Of a stretch of 64,000 nucleotides of DNA, positions 16,897 to 26,501 are shown piece after piece (the stretch's first letter is position 1; each line of letters opens with the position of its first letter). The DNA is taken from assembly GCA_963555835.3 (NCBI GenBank), contig CAUVWZ020000002.1:310001-374000 (forward strand). Direction: 5' to 3'. The notes under the pieces were generated by a model that did no database searches, was not told where the DNA came from, and worked only from the letters and a program-made list of their open reading frames with translations. This stretch comes from JAPUME01 sp027294185 (lineage in GTDB: Bacteria; Acidobacteriota; Terriglobia; UBA7540; JAPUME01). The translations under genes were made by a program, and so were the position numbers.

Positions 16897-19211
16897 AAGC
16901 AAGAATATCAGCCCGGAGATTACAAGTCCTACGACGCATTGTGGGTGGCGCGTTGATTGGGGGCCTGCTGGTTACCATCGTGGTCTTCTGGAAGGCGGGA
17001 CGGAGGTCGGCAACTCCCCCCGATTTGACGGAGGCTCTCCCGGAAAACGCGGAACAGCAGCTTTCCGGTTTCAGCTTTACGCGGTCCGAGGGTGGACGCG
17101 TGGTCTTTTCCATTCATTCCACCCGCACCGTGGCTTTTGGCGACGATTCCGCCACTGTGCTGGAGGAAGTGGTGGCGGAAATTTTCGGCCGCCAGGGGGA
17201 CCGGCGCGACGTGATTCGGACGGCCCGATGCGAGTACGACACGGTTTCGGGGGACTTCTTTATTCCCGGGGCGGTGGAGATCGAGTTGGACCACTCCGGC
17301 GCTCCGGACGGGGATTCTCAGGAGACGCGATTGAAGGTGGAAACGTCGCAACTGCGTTTCCATCAGGATTCGGCAACCGCCTCCAGCCGGCAAGCTGTAA
17401 CCTTTCGCTATGGACCGCTCGCAGGACAAGGGAAAGGGCTGCGCTATGCGGCCCAGGAAGAATTGGTGGAGGTGGAAAGCGACGTTCGCTTGATTCTTGA
17501 CCCTCCCGCAGGAAGCGGCAAACCTCCTCTCCAGTTCACGGCCAGCCGATTGGAGTTGGACAAGGATGCCGGGTTGATTCGGCTTTATCCGCCGGTCCTG
17601 GGCCGCCGAGGGAATCAGCGGCTGGTGGCGGAGCAGGCGATTCTTTACCTGGATGAACGGGGCCACATTCGGCAAGTCGTGTTGGAGGGTGGCGTCGAAG
17701 CCGGGGAAGAAACCGCCACTCGGACTCTGACCCTGCTCTCCGAGCGGGCGACGGCGTGGTTTGACCCGGATAGCCGTGAGTTAACCAGTCTGGAAGCGAA
17801 GCAGGGTTCAGAGGTTCGGCTTGAAGAAGCGGGGCGCTCAACCTTCCTGAAAGCTCGGGAGATTAAAGCTCTCTTCAGTGCAGACGATTTCCAGGTACGG
17901 GAAATTGTAGCCACGGGGGACGCGCAGTTGAGGTCGGAGATTCTGCCGGATACGGGCCTCGAAGGTGACGGTCGCGAAACAAAGCCAGGCGTTAAACCCC
18001 CACGGGGGGAAGTATTTCTCCTACGGGGACCCGAACTTCGATTTACCCTGCGGCCCGGCGGAGGGAGTCTGGAGCGGCTGGTTACCGAAGAGAATGCACG
18101 GCTGGAAATGACCCGCCCGGATGGCGCCGCAGAGCGAAAGCGGATTACGGCCGACCGATTCGTTGCCCACTTTGACGAGCAGAGCCGACTGGAAAGGTTC
18201 GAGGCCTACCCGCGCGCAAGGCTGGAGGTGGAACCGGGGCCCTCGACCGCCTCAAGCGGGGCGGTGGCGAAGCGTTCTGAAAGCGACCGCCTGACCGGGT
18301 TCTTTAACTCCTCGGACGGCACACTGGTGCGTCTGGAGCAGGTGGGGCATTTTCGGTATTTTGAGGGCGAACGCCGGGCTCGCGCCGAAAGGGCGGACTA
18401 CTCCGCGCTGAGGCAGGAATTTGTCCTGCAGGGCGAGCCGGTTTTGTGGGATTCGAACAGCAGGATAACGGCCCGTAAGATCACTCTGGATGAGCGGACG
18501 GAAAAGGTGGAAGCCAGGGGAGAAGTGCGAGGGACTCATTTTTATAATGACCCTTCAAAACTTTCATCGAACCGAGACCCATATGATTCGATTCCCACTA
18601 ATGTGATTGCAGACAGCGCCGTTTTGTGGGGTCGCACGCAGAAAGTGCGTTATGAAGGTGGTGTGCGTGCCTGGCGAGGGCAGGACGTCATCACCGCAGC
18701 GGTTCTCGAGGTGTTCCGCCGGGAGCGCCGTGTGGAGGCAGAGGGAAAGGTTTCCACTTCCTATGTCCAGCGCCTGTCGGGAACTGGTTCTGGCGGCCGA
18801 CCGCTGCCGGTTACCATCTCCTCGGACTCGCTCAAGTACAGCGGCGAAGAAGGACAGGCTACTTATCTCGGGAATGTAGCCCTCCGTACGGCTCAGACCA
18901 GCATCCAGGCGGCGCGCATGGATGTGTTGTTTTCAAGAAAAGGGGAGGGAGAAGTGGCCCAGGTGGAGCAGGCCACCGGCGAGGGTCAGGTTGTAATGAT
19001 CCAACCCGGGAGGCGCGCTGAAGGGGAGCGAATGACGTACCTGCCCGAGACGGGTGAAATCATTCTCGAGGGCGGTCCGCCCGTCGCCTACGACCAGCAA
19101 AGGGGCTCAACTACTGGCCAGCGTTTGACTTTCTCACTTACGGGTGATAGCATCGGGGTCCATGGAGGTGAGAACTCACCCACCATTACTCGTCACCGCA
19201 GGGTGCGATAA
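16893..19211 (+). CDS. lptC: Giant LptC protein with tandem LptA/OstA modules
   Basis: Predicted part of the periplasmic bridge that carries lipopolysaccharide from the LptB-driven inner-membrane exporter to LptD. Residues 16-33 are a membrane anchor (IVGGALIGGLLVTIVVFW). Residues ~55-220 match LptC (VVAEIFGRQGDR, RTARCEYDTVSGDFFIPG, then a second strand set). After that, OstA-like beta-jellyroll units recur to the end, for example ADYSALRQEFVLQGEPVLWD, AVLWGRTQKVRYEGGVRAW and SSDSLKYSGEEGQATYLGNV with GERMTYLPETGEIILEGG. At 772 residues it is about four times the size of LptC. It is adjacent to lptB with no gap. Separate lptA is not seen here, so this protein may serve both roles. Confidence 0.82.
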   Translation: MKARISARRLQVLRRIVGGALIGGLLVTIVVFWKAGRRSATPPDLTEALPENAEQQLSGFSFTRSEGGRVVFSIHSTRTVAFGDDSATVLEEVVAEIFGRQGDRRDVIRTARCEYDTVSGDFFIPGAVEIELDHSGAPDGDSQETRLKVETSQLRFHQDSATASSRQAVTFRYGPLAGQGKGLRYAAQEELVEVESDVRLILDPPAGSGKPPLQFTASRLELDKDAGLIRLYPPVLGRRGNQRLVAEQAILYLDERGHIRQVVLEGGVEAGEETATRTLTLLSERATAWFDPDSRELTSLEAKQGSEVRLEEAGRSTFLKAREIKALFSADDFQVREIVATGDAQLRSEILPDTGLEGDGRETKPGVKPPRGEVFLLRGPELRFTLRPGGGSLERLVTEENARLEMTRPDGAAERKRITADRFVAHFDEQSRLERFEAYPRARLEVEPGPSTASSGAVAKRSESDRLTGFFNSSDGTLVRLEQVGHFRYFEGERRARAERADYSALRQEFVLQGEPVLWDSNSRITARKITLDERTEKVEARGEVRGTHFYNDPSKLSSNRDPYDSIPTNVIADSAVLWGRTQKVRYEGGVRAWRGQDVITAAVLEVFRRERRVEAEGKVSTSYVQRLSGTGSGGRPLPVTISSDSLKYSGEEGQATYLGNVALRTAQTSIQAARMDVLFSRKGEGEVAQVEQATGEGQVVMIQPGRRAEGERMTYLPETGEIILEGGPPVAYDQQRGSTTGQRLTFSLTGDSIGVHGGENSPTITRHRRVR

Positions 19212-19946
19212 GTGCCGATGCAAAGCCTTGCCACAGTCGGTCTTAGCAAGTCCTTCCAGGGCCGCAAAGTTGTTGACGATGTTCATCTGAAAGTTTGCCG
19301 GGGAGAGGTCGTAGGGCTTCTGGGGCCGAACGGGGCCGGCAAAACCACCACGTTCTACATCGTGGTAGGCTTGACCAGTCCCGACGCGGGCGAAGTTTTT
19401 CTGAACGAGGTCTCCATCACCACACTGCCGATGTATCTGCGGGCACGCAGCGGCATCAGCTACCTTCCTCAGGAACCCTCCATATTCAAGAAGCTTACCG
19501 TGGAGGAGAACATCCTTGCTGTGCTCGAAACCTTGTCGTTGACGGCCCATGAGCGTCGCGAGCAACTGGAGGAATTGGTGGAGGAGTTCGGCTTGCAGCA
19601 GGTCCGGCGCAGCTATGGCTATGTGCTTTCCGGCGGGGAACGGAGGAGGGTGGAGATCGCCCGGGCGCTGGCCATCTCGCCTTCCTTCATCCTGCTCGAC
19701 GAGCCTTTTTCCGGGATTGACCCGATCGCAGTATTGGATATCCAGAGACTGATCTCGAAGTTGAAAGATGAGGGCATCGGAATCCTGGTCACGGACCATA
19801 ATGTGAGGGAAACGTTGCGGGTTACCGACCGGGCCTATATCATCAACGAGGGCAGGATACTGCGGGCGGGCACTCCCGAGGAGTTGGGGAATGATGCCGA
19901 GGTTAAGAAAGTCTACCTCGGTGACGATTTTCAGTTGGCGATCTGA
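19212..19946 (+). CDS. lptB: LPS export ABC transporter ATPase LptB
   Basis: ATPase that powers LPS extraction with LptF/LptG. Walker A GPNGAGKTT is at residues 38-46, then the LptB-type Q-loop region YLPQEPSIFKKLTVEENI, signature LSGGERRRVEIARAL, Walker B ILLDEPFSGIDP and the H-loop TDHNVRET. The 244-residue length is normal. The frame begins with GTG immediately after the lptC stop; an ATG two codons later is equally good. lptF and lptG are not in the window. Confidence 0.95.
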   Translation: MPMQSLATVGLSKSFQGRKVVDDVHLKVCRGEVVGLLGPNGAGKTTTFYIVVGLTSPDAGEVFLNEVSITTLPMYLRARSGISYLPQEPSIFKKLTVEENILAVLETLSLTAHERREQLEELVEEFGLQQVRRSYGYVLSGGERRRVEIARALAISPSFILLDEPFSGIDPIAVLDIQRLISKLKDEGIGILVTDHNVRETLRVTDRAYIINEGRILRAGTPEELGNDAEVKKVYLGDDFQLAI

Positions 19947-20005
19947 CGGGGAGATTGCAGGCGAGCGAGCCTCACGAAGAGGCAGCGCCGTAGGAAAAGA
20001 GCTCT

Positions 20006-21451
20006 ATGGTTGACTTCGGACCCAGACTGAGTCTGGTCCCAAAGCTTACGCAACGGCAGATTCTGACGCCGAGCCTCGTGCAGATGGTCAATGTACTGGC
20101 CCTGAATCGGCTGGTGCTGCGAGAGATGATCGACCAGGAAATGGTGGAAAATCCGATCCTGGATGAAATGCCCGAAGGGGGGCCTTCTCTCGAAGAGGCA
20201 CAGCGCCAGGGAGAGGGCGAAACCGTTTCTCCGAACGGGGAAGAGAAGGCGACTGACGGCAAGGATCCCTTCGACGAGATTGATTTCGGTTCTTACTTTC
20301 AGGACTACCTCGACCCCGGCTATAAATCTCCCGCCGCTGAGGTCATCGAAAAACCTTCCTTTGAAAATTTCCTCTCCAAACCGACTTCCCTGACCGATCA
20401 CCTGGAGTGGCAGTTGAGATTTACCGCCTGTACCGACGGGGTAAGCGATGCGGTTTCCTTCATTATCGGAAATCTTAACGAGGACGGTTATCTTACCGCT
20501 ACGCTGGAAGAGGTTTCGATATCCGGCCCGCACACTCCCGAAGAGGCCGAGGAAGCGTTACGAATTGTTCAACAGTTCGATCCTTTAGGAGTGGCGGCGC
20601 GCGATTTACGGGAATCTCTTTTGATCCAACTTCAGACCCTGGAGCCCGATAATCAACTGGCGCAGCAGATTGTCTCCAGCCATCTTCACCAGGTGGCAAA
20701 TAAGCAGTATCGCCAGATCGCCCGTTCCCTAAACCGGTCCGTGGAGCTGGTGGAGAGGAACATTGCCCTGATTCGCAAGTTGGATCCGCGCCCGGGACAG
20801 CGTTACAACAAGACGGCCCCGCGCCTTATTGAACCGGATGTTTTTTTCATCAAAGTCAGCGACGGCTACCAGATTCGGGTGAATGACGACGGCCTGCCCC
20901 AACTCCGCTTGAGCCCCTACTATCGACGCATTCTCGAGAAGGGGCCGATCAGCCGCGACGTGCGCAGCTACGTCAAGGAGCGTTTTACTTCCGCCATCCA
21001 ACTGATCAAGAATCTGGAGCAGCGCAAGCGGACGATCGTCCGAGTTTGTGAGTCGATCATTCAGCGGCAGGGAGAATTCCTGGATCGGGGGATGGACCAC
21101 CTGAAGCCGATGATGATCAAAGAAGTTGCCGAGGAAGTGGGAGTCCACCCGTCCACCGTCAGCCGGGCCGTGGCCAGTAAATATGCGCATACGCCACAGG
21201 GTGTCCTGGAGTTGCGCTCGTTCTTTTCCGAGGCGGTTCGAGGCCCCTCGGGGGGTATGCTTTCGCTGGTCAGCTTGAAGCGGATGGTCAAAAAGATGAT
21301 CGAAGTCGAGGACCCGGTGCGGCCCCTGACCGACGAACAGATTACCCATCGTCTCAACGAGGCGGGGATTCGTGTGACCCGCCGAACCGTCGCTAAATAC
21401 CGCGAGGACATGCGTATCCCCAGCACTCACCAGCGCCGCGTGAAGGCCTGA
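20006..21451 (+). CDS. rpoN: RNA polymerase sigma-54 factor
   Basis: Directs RNA polymerase to -24/-12 promoters and needs an AAA+ activator. Region I is Gln/Leu-rich (SLVPKLTQRQILTPSLVQMVNVL), region II is acidic (residues ~55-110), the core-binding domain follows, and region III has the helix-turn-helix (VHPSTVSRAVASKYAHTP) and the RpoN box TRRTVAKYRE near the end. Length is 481 residues, normal. It follows lptB by 59 bases, the classical lptB-rpoN order. The usual next gene hpf is absent; rapZ comes instead after 169 bases. Confidence 0.96.
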   Translation: MVDFGPRLSLVPKLTQRQILTPSLVQMVNVLALNRLVLREMIDQEMVENPILDEMPEGGPSLEEAQRQGEGETVSPNGEEKATDGKDPFDEIDFGSYFQDYLDPGYKSPAAEVIEKPSFENFLSKPTSLTDHLEWQLRFTACTDGVSDAVSFIIGNLNEDGYLTATLEEVSISGPHTPEEAEEALRIVQQFDPLGVAARDLRESLLIQLQTLEPDNQLAQQIVSSHLHQVANKQYRQIARSLNRSVELVERNIALIRKLDPRPGQRYNKTAPRLIEPDVFFIKVSDGYQIRVNDDGLPQLRLSPYYRRILEKGPISRDVRSYVKERFTSAIQLIKNLEQRKRTIVRVCESIIQRQGEFLDRGMDHLKPMMIKEVAEEVGVHPSTVSRAVASKYAHTPQGVLELRSFFSEAVRGPSGGMLSLVSLKRMVKKMIEVEDPVRPLTDEQITHRLNEAGIRVTRRTVAKYREDMRIPSTHQRRVKA

Positions 21452-21620
21452 GAAAGCCTCTCGAACCACCCGGCGGGCGACGCGCGGGCGACCGCATCCC
21501 ACTTGCGATTCGGCGAAAAACAACGGCATTCAAAAACTTTTGTGTTCGGGATAAATAGATCACGGTTCCCGCCGTAATCTTCCGGGGGAACTGCCTGCTT
21601 TTCCATCGAGTATTTAACCC

Positions 21621-22505
21621 ATGCAACAGAAGGCGAAAAAACCTCCGGAACGGCGACTCGTCATCATTACCGGCATGAGCGGGTCTGGAAAGGGCTCGGT
21701 TGCCGAGGCCCTCGAGGATATCGGTTATTTCTGCGCCGATAACCTCCCCGTGGACCTGATTCCCAAGTTCGGAGAATTGTGCCGTCAGGTGGGAGGCAAT
21801 ATCTCCCGTGCCGCGCTTGTCGTGGATATTCGGGGAGGGGAAGCGCTGAAGCATTTTCCCGCTATCCATGCCCAACTCAAGAAGAACAAACTGAAGCCGA
21901 CCCTCATTTTCATGGAGGCTTCGAACGGGACCCTGCGACGGCGTTTCAGCGAAACCCGGCGTCCGCACCCTCTGGGAGGAAACCTGTCCCTGGTGGAAGG
22001 AATCCGCAAAGAGCGGAGGATGCTTCGGCCCATCCGCCGGATCGCCGATATCGTGATCGACACCACCCGCCTGAATGTGCACGAGCTGCGAGAGGTCGTG
22101 CGCGGCAAGTTCCTGAAGACCAAACGTCAGCGGTCGCTGCTGATTTCCATACAAAGTTTCGGATTTCGATTCGGCGTGCCGCAGGAGTCGGACCTGGTCT
22201 TCGACGTACGCTTCCTTCCGAATCCCAACTATGTGCCCACCCTCAAGAAAAAAACCGGGCAGGACGCGGAAGTCAGGAGATACGTAAAATCATTTCCGCG
22301 CTCCAAACAGTTTTTGAATCGCCTGTTTGAATTCATTTCGTATCTGTTGCCGAATTACCTTCGTGAAGGGAAAAGCTATCTCACCGTCTCCATTGGATGC
22401 ACAGGTGGGAGGCATCGCTCGGTGACGATCGCCGAGGATTTAAGCGCTCGGCTCTCCAAAGAGGGATTCGCCTGCAAGGTGGTCCACAAGGATATTCACC
22501 GCTAG
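21621..22505 (+). CDS. rapZ: RNase adapter RapZ / YvcJ-family nucleotide-binding protein
   Basis: RapZ binds nucleotides and in E. coli guides RNase E to the sRNA GlmZ; elsewhere its role is less clear. The protein (294 residues) shows a Walker A-like GMSGSGKGS near residues 18-26, CADNLPVDLIPKF, VVDIRGGE, FMEASNGTLRRRFSETRRPHPL and the C-terminal signature SIGCTGGRHRSV. The P-loop has an extra glycine before the serine compared with GSGKS. It sits next to rpoN as in many bacteria. The ATG at 21621 gives a normal length. Confidence 0.93.
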   Translation: MQQKAKKPPERRLVIITGMSGSGKGSVAEALEDIGYFCADNLPVDLIPKFGELCRQVGGNISRAALVVDIRGGEALKHFPAIHAQLKKNKLKPTLIFMEASNGTLRRRFSETRRPHPLGGNLSLVEGIRKERRMLRPIRRIADIVIDTTRLNVHELREVVRGKFLKTKRQRSLLISIQSFGFRFGVPQESDLVFDVRFLPNPNYVPTLKKKTGQDAEVRRYVKSFPRSKQFLNRLFEFISYLLPNYLREGKSYLTVSIGCTGGRHRSVTIAEDLSARLSKEGFACKVVHKDIHR

Positions 22506-22681
22506 AAGACGGGCTCGACACGTTGGCCGGATTGGAATTGTGGCGGCCCATCGATTCTATAACTGCAATTCTATTCGGCACTTATTGTTGGTATGCGAGG
22601 CTTCGGCCTTTGTTGAAGAGAGTCCAGCCCGGGCCTTGAAGCAGGCACGGTTCCCCATGGCTCCGAAATTGCCATAAGTTG

Positions 22682-22710
22682 TTGCTTTCCTATAGGTTTC
22701 GGCGTAACAT
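22682..22710 (+). promoter_or_regulatory. Possible promoter of the msbA-like gene
   Basis: TTGCTT (22682-22687), 17 bases, TAACAT (22705-22710), about 55 bases before the ATG at 22765. The -35 is weak. The 259-base gap after rapZ makes an own promoter plausible. Confidence 0.35.
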
Positions 22711-22764
22711 AGCAGGGTTATATTTCCCCCTCACGGGTGCGTTAGTGGGGGGACGAAGGGTTGC

Positions 22765-24573
22765 ATGGGCAAGCTTCGCCGTCTGTTCTCCTTCCTTCGA
22801 CCTTACGTCCCGCTTTTCCTGGTGGCGTTGGTCCTGATGGCGTTTGTAGGGGCTTTTGAGGCCCTTACAGCGCTATTAATCCGTCCCGTATTTGACCAGG
22901 TTCTGGCGCCCGCACAGGGGACCGAAGCCCTGCCCTTTGAAATCCCTTTTTCCGACCGCGTGGTGGTCCTACGGGACCTGATGCCCGCCTGGGGAGAGAA
23001 CCCCTGGGTCATCGTGGCCATCGCTATTGTCTTCGTGACAGTCGGGAAGGGGTTGAGCGAATTTTTCGGCACGTATTCGATTCATTACGTCGGCCAGTCG
23101 GTGGTCCGGGACCTTCGGAACTCTCTTTATTCCAAGATCACTTTCCAGTCGCTCGGTTTTTTCCTGAAGAATCCGACCGGGCGGCTGATGTCTGCCGTCA
23201 CCAACGACATTGAGAAGATTCAACATGCCGTCTCGCAGGTGGCGGCCGATTTCCTCAAGCAGACATTTACTCTGATGGGATTGCTGGCCGTTCTCCTGTA
23301 TGTGGACTGGAAGCTCACGTTGATCTCACTGCTGGTCCTTCCGCTCGTCGTCGTGCCGTCGGTGCGGATCGGGCGAACGATTCGGATTGCCACCCGTTCC
23401 AGTCAGGAAAAAATGGGTGAGATGAACAGCATCTTGCAGGAGACTTTTACCGGCAACCGCATCGTAAAGGCCTTCGGCATGGAGGCTTTCGAGATCGGCA
23501 AGTTCAAGGCGGCGGCTCAGCGCCTGTTTCGGACCAACCTGCGGTGGATTCGCGCCCATGCCATCAGCCCTCCGTTGATGGAATTTCTGGGAGCGGTCAC
23601 GGTGGCCCTGCTTTTGCTGTATGCTCGGAATGAGATTCTGAAAAACACGCAGACGATGGGCGGATTTATTGCCTTCCTTTACGCGCTGATCAAGATGTAC
23701 AGTCCGATCAAGCGCCTGAGCGGGGTCAATAACGCTTTCCATCAGGCCGTCGGTGCCTCTGAGAAGGTATTCGAATACCTCGACACGGAGGAGGAGATCA
23801 AGGAACGCCCGGGGGCCGTTGCCATTCCCCCGTTTCGCGACCGAATTGTTTTCGAGAAGATCAGCTTCGACTACGGCGACGGGACGCGCCTGCTCCGGGA
23901 CATCAATTTGGAGGTTCGCGCCGGAACCGTGATCGCCATCGTGGGTTCGAGTGGCGTGGGGAAGACCTCCCTGGTTAACCTGATGCCCCGATTCTACGAT
24001 GTGACCGAGGGGCGCATCCTCGTTGACGGCACCGACATTCGTGACATGACGCTCGCATCGTTGCGGCAGCAGATCGCCATGGTGACACAGGAGACGATCC
24101 TTTTTAACGATACCGTCCTCAACAATATTTGCTATGGCAGGCAGCCTGCTACGAAAGAACGGGTTGTCGCCGCGGCGAAAGCGGCGATGGCCGACGAATT
24201 CATCGCGCAACTCCCCGAAGGTTACCAAACGGTCCTGGGCGAGCACGGTCAGCGGCTTTCCGGGGGACAGCGACAACGCATTGCCATTGCCCGCGCTTTG
24301 ATGAAAGATGCCCCGATTCTGATTCTTGACGAGGCGACCTCAGAGCTTGACAGCGAGTCGGAGGCGCTTGTGCAGCAGGCCCTGGCCAACCTGATGGTCG
24401 GGCGCACGGTCTTTGTGATCGCGCATCGCTTCTCCACGATTCGCGGCGCCGACCGCATCATTGTGCTGGAAAATGGGACCATCGCAGGCGTGGGGACTCA
24501 TGAGGACCTTTTAAGCCGCGAGGGGACCTATCGGCGCCTGCACGAACTTCAATTCGCAGATTCACGGGCGTGA
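22765..24573 (+). CDS. msbA: Lipid A flippase-like ABC exporter (MsbA type)
   Basis: A half-size ABC exporter with fused permease and ATPase, most like MsbA, which flips lipid A-core across the inner membrane. Six hydrophobic segments occupy residues 1-310, including FLRPYVPLFLVALVLMAFVG and the AADFLKQTFTLMGLLAVLLY region. The ATPase domain has Walker A GSSGVGKTS, the signature LSGGQRQRIAIARAL, Walker B ILILDEATSELD and an H-loop IAHRFSTI. Total length is 602 residues. The LPS-transport neighbourhood supports lipid A as cargo, but drug or glycolipid export by this family cannot be excluded. Confidence 0.85.
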   Translation: MGKLRRLFSFLRPYVPLFLVALVLMAFVGAFEALTALLIRPVFDQVLAPAQGTEALPFEIPFSDRVVVLRDLMPAWGENPWVIVAIAIVFVTVGKGLSEFFGTYSIHYVGQSVVRDLRNSLYSKITFQSLGFFLKNPTGRLMSAVTNDIEKIQHAVSQVAADFLKQTFTLMGLLAVLLYVDWKLTLISLLVLPLVVVPSVRIGRTIRIATRSSQEKMGEMNSILQETFTGNRIVKAFGMEAFEIGKFKAAAQRLFRTNLRWIRAHAISPPLMEFLGAVTVALLLLYARNEILKNTQTMGGFIAFLYALIKMYSPIKRLSGVNNAFHQAVGASEKVFEYLDTEEEIKERPGAVAIPPFRDRIVFEKISFDYGDGTRLLRDINLEVRAGTVIAIVGSSGVGKTSLVNLMPRFYDVTEGRILVDGTDIRDMTLASLRQQIAMVTQETILFNDTVLNNICYGRQPATKERVVAAAKAAMADEFIAQLPEGYQTVLGEHGQRLSGGQRQRIAIARALMKDAPILILDEATSELDSESEALVQQALANLMVGRTVFVIAHRFSTIRGADRIIVLENGTIAGVGTHEDLLSREGTYRRLHELQFADSRA

Positions 24574-24598
24574 AACCTTTTTTCAGGACTGATTTTTC

Positions 24599-25495
24599 AT
24601 GATTCGCAGCATGACAGGTTTCAGCGAAGGCCGGTTCGAGGAGGAGAGCTTTCGCTTGTCCCTGAGCCTGAGAAGCACGAACCACCGCTACTTTGATCTC
24701 CAGATTCGCCTTCCTCGCTCTCTGGCAAAGTTCGAAGGCAGGATTCGGAAGATCCTTAAAGAAGGATGCGTGCGAGGACACATCGAGGTGGGCGTAAGCC
24801 TGGAACAGATTCGGGAAACGCAGCTCCGCGTGGACCGGGAGCTGTTCGATTCCTACCTGAAGGTTTGCCTCGAACTGCGGAAGGAATTCAAACTTTCTCA
24901 GGAGCCGGATCTGGCAAAGCTGATCCAGAGCCCGGGTGTGATCGGATCGGCGAATGGGGAAATCGACGCTTCTCAGTTGGACCGTATCGCGGAGGCGTTG
25001 GAAGGGTTGACGGGTCAGGCTCTCACCGACCTCAATGAGATGCGGGAGACCGAAGGCGCGGCCCTGGGAAAAGATATGCGAGGTCGTTTGGAGCGGATTC
25101 GAGAGCTCAACCGGCAAGTGGAATCTTTGAGCGCGGAGGTTCCCACACGGGCGCACAGAAAGATTGAAAGCCGGATTCGGAAAGTCTTGACGCAGCTTGA
25201 AATCGAGCCGCAACGGCTGGCCCAGGAGGCGGCTCTGCTGGCCTCGCAAAGCGACATTTGTGAGGAGGTGGCCCGCCTGACGAGCCACCTGGATCAGGCG
25301 GCGACCCTGCTGGCCTCGAAGCGCGAAACCGGGAAGAAACTTGATTTCCTTCTCCAGGAGATGAACCGGGAGGCGAATACGATTCTCTCGAAGACGGGTG
25401 GATCGGCCGATGACGGTCTTGAGATTACCCGGCTGGCAGTCGAAATCAAGAGTGAGATTGAAAAGGTCCGCGAACAGGCCCAAAACATCGAGTAA
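24599..25495 (+). CDS. yicC: YicC-family endoribonuclease
   Basis: YicC proteins act as endoribonucleases in E. coli and are conserved beside gmk. The start IRSMTGFSEG is the family signature, with LRSTNHRYFDLQIRLPRSL, RGHIEVGVSLEQ and the C-terminal DUF1732 block (EEVARLTSHLDQA, then GKKLDFLLQEMNREANTILSKTG). At 298 residues it has the expected length. Four bases separate it from gmk, so they form an operon. Confidence 0.93.
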   Translation: MIRSMTGFSEGRFEEESFRLSLSLRSTNHRYFDLQIRLPRSLAKFEGRIRKILKEGCVRGHIEVGVSLEQIRETQLRVDRELFDSYLKVCLELRKEFKLSQEPDLAKLIQSPGVIGSANGEIDASQLDRIAEALEGLTGQALTDLNEMRETEGAALGKDMRGRLERIRELNRQVESLSAEVPTRAHRKIESRIRKVLTQLEIEPQRLAQEAALLASQSDICEEVARLTSHLDQAATLLASKRETGKKLDFLLQEMNREANTILSKTGGSADDGLEITRLAVEIKSEIEKVREQAQNIE

Positions 25496-25498
25496 AGC

Positions 25499-26137
25499 AT
25501 GGAGAAAGCGATTTCATCCGACGGGGGTTACGGAAACATCTTTGTTATCTCGGCTCCTTCGGGGGTAGGGAAGAGTACGCTGATCCGGTTGTTGTTGGAA
25601 TCGGTTCCCCTGCTGCATTTTTCCATATCTCACACCACCCGGCCTCGGCGCGCCGCTGAGCAGGACGGCCGGGACTACTTTTTTGTCGAACGCGACAAGT
25701 TTGAAAGCATGATCGCCGCCGATGAGTTTGTGGAATGGGCCAACGTCCACGGGAACCTCTACGGAACCTCCCGCGGGCATCTGGAAGAAGTTCGGAAGGC
25801 GGGACCGGACGTGATCCTGGATGTGGACGTTCAGGGCCAGGAGCAGGTCAAGAAGAAACTGCCCGAGGCAATCACGGTTTTTATCCTTCCCCCTTCTTTC
25901 GGGGAACTGAAGACTCGATTATTGAGCCGGGGTTCGGAATCCGACCAGGTAATTCAAAGCCGTTTGGAACAGGCGGGGGAGGAGATCGCCCGCTGGAAGG
26001 ACTATGACTATCTGGTCGTCAATGACGAGCTCCATCGGGCGTTTGAGCAACTGCGCGCCATCGTGCTGGCCACCCGTGCCCGCCGTGGTGCGGTTCAAAG
26101 CAAAGCCGAAAAAATTCTGGACACGTTTGGAGGTTAA
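25499..26137 (+). CDS. gmk: Guanylate kinase
   Basis: Phosphorylates GMP to GDP with ATP. The P-loop SAPSGVGKSTL is near residue 18, the GMP-binding HTTRPRR block follows, then DGRDYFFV and VILDVDVQGQEQVKKKLPEA. Catalytic arginines occur in SRLEQAGEEI. Length 212 residues. It lies between yicC and rpoZ, the usual order. Confidence 0.96.
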   Translation: MEKAISSDGGYGNIFVISAPSGVGKSTLIRLLLESVPLLHFSISHTTRPRRAAEQDGRDYFFVERDKFESMIAADEFVEWANVHGNLYGTSRGHLEEVRKAGPDVILDVDVQGQEQVKKKLPEAITVFILPPSFGELKTRLLSRGSESDQVIQSRLEQAGEEIARWKDYDYLVVNDELHRAFEQLRAIVLATRARRGAVQSKAEKILDTFGG

Positions 26138-26143
26138 TTGCGG

Positions 26144-26377
26144 ATGAATTTGTCCCAGGGTATGGACAGCAAATTTCGTATGATTCTGGTAGCTGCAAAA
26201 CGAGCGCGGCAACTGCAGGCGGGGGCGAAACCCCTCCTTCAATCCAACTCCAAGAAGCCGACTCGCATTGCTCAACAGGAAGTAAGTGCAGGTCTCATCC
26301 CCTACGAGGTTCTGGAATTGAAGGGCAAGGGGGAGGATTCGCAAAGCAAAGGTCGAAAGAAAAAAGCCGGCAAGTAA
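26144..26377 (+). CDS. rpoZ: RNA polymerase omega subunit
   Basis: Omega helps fold and assemble beta-prime. The 77-residue product shows the conserved FRMILVAAKRARQLQAGA helix and the shortened core KKPTRIAQQEVSAGLIPYEVLE, with a Lys/Gly-rich tail. I chose the ATG at 26144 rather than the TTG six bases upstream. It is 6 bases behind gmk. The order gmk-rpoZ-coaBC is typical. Confidence 0.9.
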   Translation: MNLSQGMDSKFRMILVAAKRARQLQAGAKPLLQSNSKKPTRIAQQEVSAGLIPYEVLELKGKGEDSQSKGRKKKAGK

Positions 26378-26501
26378 CCGACCCACCGGCTCGGGAGCGA
26401 TCTTCTGAGAAAGCCGTCCCTTGGCTCTGTCCCTGTGGACTGTGGACCGGGGAGTGAGTCTTGAAACTTGCGACGGCTGGGAAGAATAACGAGGCCGTTT
26501 G

